The translations under genes were made by a program, and so were the position numbers. From CAYSZB01 sp964435475 (GTDB lineage: Bacteria; Chloroflexota; Anaerolineae; Anaerolineales; Anaerolineaceae): a DNA stretch of 13,895 nt. Positions 7,687 through 13,895 of the stretch are shown piece by piece. Positions within the stretch are counted from its first letter, which is position 1. The number at the start of each line of letters is the position of its first letter. The notes below the pieces were generated by a model that saw nothing but the letters and a program-made list of their open reading frames with translations, searched no databases and was not told the DNA's origin. The stretch lies in contig CAYSZB010000059.1 of assembly GCA_964435475.1 (NCBI GenBank), positions 1 to 13,895 on the forward strand. Direction: 5' to 3'.

Positions 7687-7714
7687 GGTGGAGGGTTTGC
7701 AAACCCTCCCCTAC
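7687..7714 (-). repeat. Dispersed palindrome, copy 3 (downstream of the macro-domain gene)
   Basis: GGTGGAGGGTTT and AAACCCTCCCCTAC flank a GC centre; the GGAGGGTTTGCAAACCCTCC core is a perfect palindrome. It begins 27 nt past the macro-domain stop codon and has the same orientation as copies 1 and 2. No U-tract follows on the minus strand. Confidence 0.8.
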
Positions 7715-7741
7715 AAGAAATGCATAATTGATCCCAAATCT

Positions 7742-8251
7742 TTATGTCATTTCAAGGAGTTCGAGGTAAATCTCATAATCCTGTTTTAAAAAGCAGCAGA
7801 AAATGACCTTTGCCAGCGTGTTGGGGTTTTTAATGTAGTCTCTTACCGTCCCCACCGCGACCCGGGCAGCCTCCTGGTGGGGATAGCCGTAGACGCCGGT
7901 GCTGATGCAGGGGAAGGCGATGGTCTTCAGCTCATGTTCACAGGCAAGCTGCAGGCTGCGGTTATAACAGGATGCCAGCAGGTCGGGTTCGCCGTGCTGA
8001 CCGCCCTGCCAGACCGGACCGACGGCGTGGATGACATACCTGGCGGGCAGGTTATAGCCCCTGGTGAGCTTTGCATCACCCGTCGCGCAGCCCCCCAGCC
8101 CCCGGCACTCCGCCAGCAGCCCCGGACCGGCAGCCTGGTGGATGGCGCCATCCACCCCACCGCCGCCCAGCAGTGACATGTTGGCGGCGTTGACGATGGC
8201 ATCGACCTCCAGGCGGGTGATATTGGCTATAAGGGTGGTGAGTTCGGTCAT
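7742..8251 (-). CDS. Macro-domain O-acetyl-ADP-ribose deacetylase, YmdB-like
   Basis: I choose ATG 8251 over ATG 8257, because a GAGGA site abuts 8257 with no spacing but is 6 nt from 8251. This gives 169 residues, a single macro domain close in length to E. coli YmdB. All macro signatures are present: DAIVNAANMSLLGGGGVDGAI (17-37) with Asn24 and Asp34 at the ADP-ribose site, LPARYVIHAVGPVW (68-81), and the phosphate-binding loop AFPCISTGVYGYP (112-124). Such enzymes remove acetyl from O-acetyl-ADP-ribose made by sirtuins, and some hydrolyse mono-ADP-ribose from proteins. Conservation with YmdB is high enough for a confident family call. No sirtuin or ADP-ribosyltransferase gene is visible nearby. 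It stands alone on its strand, with palindrome copy 3 downstream. Confidence 0.92.
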   Translation of the reverse strand: MTELTTLIANITRLEVDAIVNAANMSLLGGGGVDGAIHQAAGPGLLAECRGLGGCATGDAKLTRGYNLPARYVIHAVGPVWQGGQHGEPDLLASCYNRSLQLACEHELKTIAFPCISTGVYGYPHQEAARVAVGTVRDYIKNPNTLAKVIFCCFLKQDYEIYLELLEMT

Positions 8252-8340
8252 GATCATTCCTCAAAACCATAAATTCTATACTGGAGTAAATCTTTGGTCC
8301 CAACAGGGCTGTTGCTTAATTCTACTCCCTCTGAACCCTA

Positions 8341-8346
8341 TATAAT
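8341..8346 (+). promoter_or_regulatory. Possible -10 box of the SPFH gene
   Basis: A perfect TATAAT lies 71 bp before the chosen SPFH start, in the otherwise non-coding interval 8252-8416. There is no TTGACA-like element at 16-18 bp; TTGCTT at 8312-8317 is 23 bp away. The call rests on the -10 alone. Confidence 0.35.
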
Positions 8347-8416
8347 CTATATATTAAGCAGGGGGAAGGGGTTATACTCAAGGCTGTTCTCTCATTTGAG
8401 AGACAAGGAGCATTTC

Positions 8417-9883
8417 ATGGACCCCCTAGTTCGATCTGTATTAACCTTAGTGGCAGTGCTGATAGCACTCCTGCTGATCTCCGGTATCCGTTTCATTCCC
8501 AACAACCGCATCGGCATCGTCGAAAAGCGTTTTGGCGCACGTTCCTTAAAGAGCGGCTTCATCGCTTTGCACAAAGAAGCGGGTTACCAGCCCAACGTGC
8601 TGCGCGGCGGCCTGCATTACCTGATGCCCATCCAGTTCCGGGTGCATATCGCCCCGCTGGTGACCATCGCCCAGGGCAAGATCGGTTACATCTTCGCACG
8701 TGATGGCGAGCCGCTATCCGCGATGCAGGTATTGGCAACCAATACCACCGCCAACAACTTCCAGGACGTGGTGCACTTTTTGACCAACGGCGGGCAGCGC
8801 GGCCCCCAGCGCCAGATATTGCGCGAAGGCACTTATGCCATCAACCTGGCACAGTTCGTGGTCATCACCGAAGAGCGGGTTTACAGCCTGCCGCTGAGCC
8901 GTGAAGACGAACTGGTCATCCAGAGCATGGCAACCGTCATCAATACCCGCAAGGGTTTCACCCCCGTGGTGATCAAAGACTCAGACGACCTGATCGGCAT
9001 TGTGACCGTGCATGACGGCCCCTCACTGCCCTCCGGCGAGATCATCGCCCCGGTGGTGGGCACGGATTTCGGCGACGTGCTGACCTATCACAACAACTTC
9101 CAGATGCCGGATCGCTTTATCAACGCCAAAGGCCTGCGCGGACGTCAGCTGCAGGTCCTGGTGGAAGGCACCTATTACCTCAACCGCCTGTTTGCCACGG
9201 TGGAAATGATCAACAAGACCGTCATCGAGGTGGGTTTTGTCGGTGTCGTGGTTTCCTATACTGGTGGAGTCGGTGAAGACCTGTCCGGCACTGAGTACCG
9301 CCATGGCGAGCTGGTGAGCAAGGGCAGCCGCGGTGTGTGGAACGAACCCCTCCTGCCAGGCAAGTATGCCTTCAATACCTACGCCGGCAAGGTGGTGCCT
9401 GTCCCGACCACCAACATCATCCTCAAGTGGATCCGCACCGAATCCGGTTCGCATCACCTGGATGAGAACCTGTCCGAGGTGTCATTGATCACCAAGGACG
9501 CCTTTGAGCCATCCCTGCCGCTGTCGGTGGTCATCCATATCGACTACCAGAAAGCCCCATTGGTGGTGCAGCGCTTTGGTGATGTCAAAAAGCTGGTCGA
9601 GCAGACGCTGGACCCGATGGTCTCGGCGTATTTCAAGAACATCGGCCAGACGCGCACCCTGATCCAGCTGGTGCAGGACCGCAACGAGATCCAGCGCATT
9701 TCCAGCGCTGAGATGAAGGACAAATTCACCCATTACAACCTGGAGTTGGAAGAGGTGCTGATCGGCACGCCGACCACCACCGGGGAGGATAAGAACATCG
9801 AGATCATCCTCAACCAGCTGCGTTCACGGCAGATCGCGGTCGAACAGATCGAGACCTTCCAGCGCCAGCAGGTGGCAGCGGGN
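8417..9883 (+). CDS. SPFH/band-7 domain membrane protein, 3' end lost in the scaffold gap
   Basis: The start is ATG 8417, with AAGGAG 6 nt upstream. The same frame stays open back to 8294, but that stretch looks non-coding. The visible 489 residues begin with one membrane anchor (about 7-24). A long beta-rich region follows, in which the pattern IGIV...LxxGxYxxN recurs about four times (31-84, 88-151, 192-265, 274-336). Next comes the helical part of an SPFH domain (about 351-450, including LPLSVVIHIDYQKAP and VKKLVEQTLDPMVSAYF). A charged, probably coiled-coil stretch, NQLRSRQIAVEQIETFQRQQ (466-485), then runs into the Ns. SPFH proteins (flotillins, stomatins, prohibitins) assemble into large membrane-attached rings or cages. 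A partner NfeD-type protease is not visible. Sequence at 9983-10120 in the same frame belongs to the next gene's antisense and is not part of this protein. Confidence 0.85.
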
Positions 9884-9982
9884 NNNNNNNNNNNNNNNNN
9901 NNNNNNNNNNNNNNNNNNNNNNNNNNNNNNNNNNNNNNNNNNNNNNNNNNNNNNNNNNNNNNNNNNNNNNNNNNNNNNNNNN
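9883..9982. other. Scaffold gap, exactly 100 N
   Basis: One hundred consecutive N separate two convergent truncated genes. A round 100 is a common placeholder for a gap of unknown size, so the true distance may differ greatly. Reading frames that run across the Ns on either strand are artefacts. Confidence 0.99.
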
Positions 9983-11853
9983 GGCAGGAAGGTGGTGTAT
10001 TGGGTGATGGGGGTGCAGCTTGAAAATTCAGACGTGTTGCTTGTACTGCTATCTGTCGCCGTGGCGGTAATGAATTTGATCTCGGCAGGTACGGTCAAGG
10101 TGGTGTCAAAAGTGCCGTAGGAATTGGAGGCTGTGCTGATGCTTACGTAGTTGAGGTAGGTTTGACCTTCACCATACCCGGAGGGGTCACAGGTGGTATT
10201 GCCATAAAAATGGATATTGAATGATCGGCCGGCGGTGGAATTCAGGTAGCCTTTGATGGTCACCTGCCCCGGGCTTATTTGACGAACTTCGGTTAAAACG
10301 GGGAAATTCTGCAAATCGTTGGCGCCACCATCCGTGTCGTTGGCATCGTTCAAGGTCACCCCATCTGTCGGGCTGGATAATAAGTTGATGCCCAGAGCGC
10401 CATTGCTATATATGCTGTTATGGGTCATCTGGATATATGCGCCTACATTAGCAATGCCGTTGCCGAGGTTATTGGCAATGACATTGGCCAAACTTGCGCT
10501 GCCGCCAATTGAACCATAACGGGAAGCCCAGATATAGATGCCATCCCCCCCGTTTGGAAAGCTGCTCCCACCCAGGTTAACGCCAATGCGGTTGCGGCGG
10601 ATCTCGGTATCAGTGACATCATCACCATCCATGTAGATCCCGTCATCATTATTGCCGGATATGACGTTACCTGAGCCGCTGGCTGCGGTGCCACCGATCC
10701 TGCTCCCATCTCCCTTGAGGATTTTGATGCCTGTTTCATTTGGTTTGGCATCATCTCCCGCGGCATTCAAGCCGATGGTGTTGTTCACTATTATTGTGTC
10801 ATCAGCATTTTGAATATGAATTCCACTTTGGCTGTTTCCGGAGATCACATTACCCTGACCAGAGGTGGTCCCGCCGATCTCGTTGCCAATGATCGCTTGC
10901 GTAGATTCAGAATACAAGTAGATGCCATGACGGTTGGGTAGCGGATCTGTGCCATTGGCGGCCAACCCGATGTAATTGCCAAAAACATCGTTGTCATCGG
11001 ATTCGATCAAAATCCCATCGATTGTGTTGCCGCTGATGACATTGCGTCGCCCGGCTGTGTTTCCCCCGATGGTGTTACCGGTCGATACTCCCTCGATACG
11101 GATGCCATTATACGAATTTGGCAGCGCTGAATTGCCATTTTCGGTCACGCCGATAAAATTCCCCTTTACTACAATACCGGCGCTATTCAAAATGTGGATG
11201 CCGTTGGCACCATTCCCGGAAATGATATTGCGGTCAGCCACCGCGTCACCACCAATCACTGAACTGGTTACATAATTAAAATATATTCCATCTTGTGAAT
11301 TGCCGTCTGCTGGATTTGTTCCCACATAACCAAATTTGCCAATGCGGTTACCAGCAATGACCAGCCCGAATTGAGAGTATGAATAAATACCCGTGCTAAA
11401 ATTGCGGATGGTTAGGTTGCGGATCTGGCAATTGTTTGCTCTTACATTCAATCCTGTGAACAAACCGCTACCCCCATCAAGAACGATATTGGCTCCGCCC
11501 CCGGTGGTACCAAGGTTTGGTCCCTGGATGGTCACCTGTTCATTGATCTGTGGAAGCGAGGAACCAACATTGATGATGCGGTCAATGGGCGGGTTGGAGG
11601 GGTTTATGCTGAACGTGATCGTGTCCGCACCTTCATGGGCATTGGCTTCCTGGATGGCAGCGCGCAAGGTGCAGACACCGTTGCCCGTGGCAGTCTCGCA
11701 GATATTGTTCCCGGGTGTGATATCCGCTTCATCTCCCATACTGGTCACCGTGTAGGTGCTGGCGGAGGCGGGTTTTACGTCCAGGCTGGTTGCCAGGAGG
11801 ATCGATAGTATGAACAGGATATGAAATATGGTTTTGAAGCGACTGGTCGACAT
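9983..11853 (-). CDS. Secreted CSLREA-type parallel beta-helix protein, C-terminus lost in the gap
   Basis: 623 complete codons are visible. Residues 1-32 form a signal peptide with ASAS near the cleavage site. Residues 51-71 carry CETATGNGVCTLRAAIQEAN, the CSLREA-type N-terminal signature of exported repeat proteins. A right-handed parallel beta-helix (NosD/PbH1-like) follows. Its repeat includes N(V/I)ISGN at residues 209, 271, 335 and 396, then a diverged NVIANN at 457, a spacing of 61-64 residues. Each unit also has GIxI, NxIG and PN elements. A beta-sandwich-like region (about 517-612) ends with ITQYTTFLP at the gap edge; the last split codon is CCN, always proline. Such proteins act at the surface or outside the cell, often binding polysaccharide, but no catalytic residues can be assigned. 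An AAGGGG site precedes the ATG. Confidence 0.85.
10468..11256 (-). repeat. Protein-coding tandem repeat of the beta-helix gene (about 183-192 bp period)
   Basis: This segment encodes residues about 200-462 of the beta-helix protein. The motif GG-NVISGN-xxxGIxI-NxIG-G-PN recurs at 61-64 residue spacing, seen on the plus strand as repeated GTTGCCGGAAAT-like complements. The units are well diverged at the DNA level, so the repeat is old and held by protein selection. Similar units may still hinder short-read assembly next to the gap. Confidence 0.7.
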
Positions 11854-11906
11854 CGAAGGAGCCCCTTTCTGTTGGGAAAGTCAAATCAACATGCTCTGAT
11901 GCATAA

Positions 11907-11912
11907 ATTATA
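11907..11912 (-). promoter_or_regulatory. Possible -10 box of the beta-helix gene
   Basis: On the minus strand this is TATAAT, 53 bp before the ATG at 11853, within an AT-rich stretch. No convincing -35 is present. The remainder of 11854-12016 is non-coding apart from the hairpin at 11949-11975. Confidence 0.35.
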
Positions 11913-11948
11913 TACTAATTCCAGGAGAAAATTTAAATATTTTGTGAT

Positions 11949-11975
11949 GTATTGACCATCCCAATGGGTTAATAC
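11949..11975 (-). terminator. Weak hairpin downstream of the SDR gene
   Basis: On the minus strand GTATTAACC pairs with GGTCAATAC (one A-C mismatch) around a 9-nt loop and is followed by AT-rich sequence without a clean U-run. It lies 41 nt past the SDR stop codon and may help end that transcript before the beta-helix gene's promoter. Confidence 0.3.
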
Positions 11976-12016
11976 GCACTGAGAAGGTTGAATACATCGA
12001 GTTCAGTGTTTTCGCA

Positions 12017-12877
12017 TCAGTTTCCCGGTTTATAGGGAGGGACAGAGTGCATCTTAACCTTGATCTCGGAACCGGGTTTATGGAATACTGCGCGTAGACC
12101 TTCCTTAACTGCTCCCAGGAAAATGGATCCGAAGGATGAAAGGCTGATCAGTTTTCCAGTCTGACCATCGGATGCAGGCGATGCCAGCCAGGCAACTTTT
12201 TCCGCCGGAATCTCAGGGGGTTTGGCCCACATCCGTAAAATGGTCGGGTAGACCTTTAAGCGGTCTTCCGAACCTGCGATGACGTCGAGGTCGGTCAGAA
12301 GGTCTGTCAGAACCATGCCGGGGTTGAACGCAAAAACATCCACACCCGTTCCCCTGGTCTCTTCTGCCAGGGCTTTTGTGAAGGAGCGTACCCATATCTT
12401 GCTGGAAGCATAGGCATTCTGCCAACGAACCGGTCCCTTGTAGCCCTGGCCAAGCAGGTTGATCAGTTTCCCTGATCCTTGAGCCAAAAACCCGGCCATG
12501 GCTGTTATGGATCCGTTGTAAACGCCAAGGATGTTGGTATTCACAACACGGTAATAGTCATGCGGTGCCAATGCGACCGTTGGCCCGTAAGGACCGGCAA
12601 TCCCGGCATTGTTGACCCAGATATCCAGCCTGCCATAAAGTGCAACCGCCTGCCCGGCTAAAGCCTGTACCTGCTCAAGGTCAGCGACATCAACGACCAT
12701 GCCTGAGACGGTAAAGCCCTCTTCTTTCAACTTATTTACCGTAGTCTCAACCGAGGCCGGTGTAATGGAAGCTATGACCAGCGAAGCGCCGGAATGAGCC
12801 AATGCCCTGGCGATACTTAATCCCAACCCACGGGTTCCCCCGGTGACAACGGCAACTTTTCCTTCCAAAACAGGCAT
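12017..12877 (-). CDS. SDR-family NAD(P)-dependent oxidoreductase with atypical active site
   Basis: A 286-residue classical-size short-chain dehydrogenase/reductase. The N-terminal Rossmann motif TGGTRGLG (12-19), with Arg17, suggests NADP preference. NNAG lies at 89-92, the conserved structural Asn at 113-115 (NTN), and the catalytic YASSK at 156-160 (Tyr156, Lys160). The catalytic serine normally 13 residues before the tyrosine is missing: position 143 is Gly in LINLLGQGYKGP, and no Ser lies between 136 and 157. The protein may work on an unusual substrate, use another residue, or have lost dehydrogenase activity. A C-terminal extension (about 252-286) follows the core. The ATG is preceded by AAGGAAAG. 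It is probably a single-gene unit, separated from the RRM gene by a strong terminator. Confidence 0.88.
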   Translation of the reverse strand: MPVLEGKVAVVTGGTRGLGLSIARALAHSGASLVIASITPASVETTVNKLKEEGFTVSGMVVDVADLEQVQALAGQAVALYGRLDIWVNNAGIAGPYGPTVALAPHDYYRVVNTNILGVYNGSITAMAGFLAQGSGKLINLLGQGYKGPVRWQNAYASSKIWVRSFTKALAEETRGTGVDVFAFNPGMVLTDLLTDLDVIAGSEDRLKVYPTILRMWAKPPEIPAEKVAWLASPASDGQTGKLISLSSFGSIFLGAVKEGLRAVFHKPGSEIKVKMHSVPPYKPGN

Positions 12878-12904
12878 TATCTTCTTTCCTTGTTTCTTTA
12901 AATT

Positions 12905-12933
12905 AAAACTGCCTGGTTCAACCAGGCAGTTTT
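12905..12933 (-). terminator. Intrinsic terminator of the RRM gene
   Basis: AAAACTGCCTGG and CCAGGCAGTTTT form a perfect 12-bp stem around TTCAA (the outer TT/AA could extend it to 14 bp). It lies 11 nt past the RRM stop codon, and on the minus strand it ends in TTTTAATTT. The A/T flanks make it potentially bidirectional, but its main role is to separate rrm from the SDR gene. Confidence 0.88.
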
Positions 12934-12944
12934 ATTTGAATAAA

Positions 12945-13337
12945 CTATCTCCGACGGTCGCCGCTGCCACCACGGTTGCTGCCATAGCCACCGCGATTGC
13001 CGCCGCCGCTGCCGCCACCACGGTTGGAACCGTAGGATGAACGGCCATATCCACCGCCGCCGCCACCGCCGCCACCGAATGAGCGTTCCTCACGCGGCCT
13101 GGCTGTGTTGACCAGCAATGGTCGACCACCGACCTCTTTGCCATTGATCAGTTTGATGGCATTCTCAGCATCGGCCTGGCTGCCCATGGTTACGAATGCA
13201 AAACCCTTTGATCTACCCGTGTTCCGGTCCTTGATCAATTCTACAGTCACCACACTGCCGGCTTCGGCAAATACGGTTTTCAATTGATCTTCAGTCATGT
13301 CATAAGACATATTTCCAACATACAACTTTACTTCCAC
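12945..13337 (-). CDS. RRM-domain RNA-binding protein with Gly/Arg-rich tail
   Basis: A 130-residue protein that starts at GTG 13337, preceded by GAGGAG. Residues 3-80 form one RNA recognition motif with RNP2 LYVGNM (5-10) and RNP1 KGFAFVTM (44-51); Tyr6, Phe46 and Phe48 are the expected RNA-stacking residues. Residues 84-130 are low complexity, mostly Gly with Arg, Ser, Tyr and Asn, including a run of nine Gly and several NRGG repeats. This matches the bacterial Rbp type known from cyanobacteria and many other phyla, where such proteins bind single-stranded RNA and are often cold-induced. A leader of about 90 nt with its own terminator-like hairpin precedes the gene (see 13375-13411), and a strong terminator follows. 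Confidence 0.92.
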   Translation of the reverse strand: MEVKLYVGNMSYDMTEDQLKTVFAEAGSVVTVELIKDRNTGRSKGFAFVTMGSQADAENAIKLINGKEVGGRPLLVNTARPREERSFGGGGGGGGGYGRSSYGSNRGGGSGGGNRGGYGSNRGGSGDRRR

Positions 13338-13374
13338 GATACTCCTCGTCTTTCACTATTAATGACCCGGGTAG

Positions 13375-13411
13375 AAAAAAGGCCACCTTCCTTATACTTG
13401 GGAATGGTGGC
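13375..13411 (-). terminator. Terminator-like hairpin in the RRM leader (possible attenuator)
   Basis: On the minus strand GCCACC plus TTCC pairs with GGAA plus GGTGGC, with one bulged base and a 9-nt loop, and is followed directly by a run of U (A at 13375-13380 on the plus strand). This is an intrinsic-terminator shape pointing toward the RRM gene, 37 nt before its start codon. No minus-strand gene lies upstream in the window; the neighbour at 13510 points the other way. The hairpin therefore probably sits in the RRM transcript itself. Confidence 0.6.
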
Positions 13412-13435
13412 GTGCTTATCACTCAAGTCTGATAT

Positions 13436-13464
13436 AAGATAATTGCATTGTAACATATAATCAA
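13436..13464 (-). promoter_or_regulatory. Candidate promoter of the RRM gene
   Basis: On the minus strand TTGATT (13459-13464) and TATCTT (13436-13441) are exactly 17 bp apart, and each matches 4 of 6 consensus positions. Transcription would start near 13429 and include the terminator-like hairpin before reaching the GTG at 13337. Confidence 0.4.
13456..13461 (+). promoter_or_regulatory. Possible -10 box of the cysteine-rich gene
   Basis: A perfect TATAAT on the plus strand lies 48 bp before the ATG at 13510 and overlaps the candidate RRM promoter on the other strand. No matching -35 is visible. Confidence 0.35.
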
Positions 13465-13509
13465 CAGCAGGATGGTATAGATAATCTATCGGATATAAGG
13501 TTCTATGAC

Positions 13510-13895
13510 ATGCAACCACCAAAAATGGATCTAAGGCAGTTTTATGACGGTTTTAATGCCCCGGTAACGGATGTGGACTGTGGCAAGCACTGTGCAATTC
13601 ACAACCCACACAATATTCCCTTCTGCTGTGACATCTGCCAGGCGGTGCCTGCGGCTTACCGGCAGGAATGGGCTTACCTGCAGGCACATACCGACCTGTG
13701 GCACGAGTGGCGCGGGGATGAGTGTGCGGCTGAGCCAGAGGACCCGCAGGTGATGCGCTTGCAGACGCCTGAGCACCTCTGCCTGCTGGCATGCAAGGGA
13801 CCGGCATTTTGCCAAAGAGACTACCGTGCATCCTCCTGCCGCCAGTTTCCCTTTTTCCCCTATATCACTGCGGATGACCGCTTCATCGGGCTGGC
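13510..13895 (+). CDS. Cysteine-rich protein, YkgJ-like cysteine-cluster type, cut by the window end
   Basis: An open frame from ATG 13510 runs to the right edge without a stop, giving 128 complete codons; AAGG lies 9 nt upstream. ATG 13525 is an alternative start. The product begins MQPPKMDLRQFYDGFNAP and has ten cysteines in the visible part: 24, 28, 39, 40, 43, 72, 91, 95, 101 and 110. The CGKHC, CCDIC, CLLACKGPAFC and CRQFPFFPYI elements resemble YkgJ-type zinc/iron-chelating cysteine-cluster proteins, where a CRxFPF-like segment is typical. The family link is by motif only. A probable metal (Zn or Fe-S) site is inferred, and the biochemical role is unknown. Codon use and GC content match the other chromosomal genes. 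The minus-strand frames overlapping it look like shadows. Confidence 0.72.
   Translation, partial: MQPPKMDLRQFYDGFNAPVTDVDCGKHCAIHNPHNIPFCCDICQAVPAAYRQEWAYLQAHTDLWHEWRGDECAAEPEDPQVMRLQTPEHLCLLACKGPAFCQRDYRASSCRQFPFFPYITADDRFIGL

Noticed and set aside
118..7714. Three similar palindromes as a CRISPR array
   Set aside because: They are kilobases apart with genes between them, have no regular spacers, and no cas gene is present.
8294..8416. Upstream extension of the SPFH reading frame
   Set aside because: No ribosome-binding site at that start, and the added residues cover a promoter-like region; AAGGAG-ATG at 8417 precedes a membrane anchor.
9733..9882. Continuation of the minus-strand beta-helix frame left of the gap
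   Set aside because: The frame only runs on because N codons contain no stop; this DNA codes for the SPFH protein on the other strand.
9983..10120. Continuation of the SPFH frame right of the gap
   Set aside because: It is antisense to the C-terminal part of the beta-helix gene and has no SPFH-like sequence.
12948..13080. CCG/CCA trinucleotide-rich stretch as a microsatellite
   Set aside because: It is the coding sequence of the Gly/Arg-rich tail of the RRM protein in frame, which explains the bias.

Overview
The window looks like a piece of a Chloroflexota (Anaerolineae-like) chromosome, probably from a metagenome scaffold. This is inferred from three things: a secreted protein carrying the IPLVLHN-type C-terminal segment that recurs in exported proteins of this phylum, a CTLRAAIQEAN (CSLREA-type) parallel beta-helix protein, and dispersed GTAGGGGAGGGTTT palindromes. 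No rRNA, intact tRNA, transposase, phage gene or CRISPR array is visible. One run of 100 N (9883-9982) marks a scaffold gap and truncates two convergent genes.

Layout from left to right. Positions 1-660 hold two G/C-rich hairpin repeats and osmC on the minus strand, with a clear TTGACT-17-TATAGT promoter. An AT-rich block (about 610-3830) holds one large secreted gene: an M23-type metallopeptidase with Ig-like and PA14 modules. A GC-richer YbdG/MscS-type mechanosensitive channel follows on the plus strand and converges on an alkyltransferase-like (MGMT-family) gene, whose true start is a GTG at 5500. Next comes a minus-strand group: a triple zinc-ribbon membrane protein, a GNAT acetyltransferase and a VOC-fold protein. 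These are 45 and 13 bp apart and probably co-transcribed. A YmdB-like macro-domain gene lies upstream on the same strand. On the plus strand, an SPFH/band-7 protein with an unusual, apparently four-fold repeated N-terminal region runs into the gap. From the far side of the gap a secreted beta-helix protein runs on the minus strand. The right end has an SDR oxidoreductase, a strong terminator, and an RRM-Gly-rich RNA-binding protein whose leader contains a second terminator-like hairpin. It ends with a divergent cysteine-rich gene (from 13510) that runs off the window.

The genes do not form one pathway. Several fit stress and damage handling (OsmC, ATL-like protein, macro domain, mechanosensitive channel, SPFH membrane protein, RRM protein), and two are large exported proteins. 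I see no clear new defence or biosynthetic system. The most interesting signals are the repeated architecture of the SPFH protein, the putative attenuator in front of the RRM gene, and three same-orientation palindromes, each 27-38 nt past a minus-strand stop codon.
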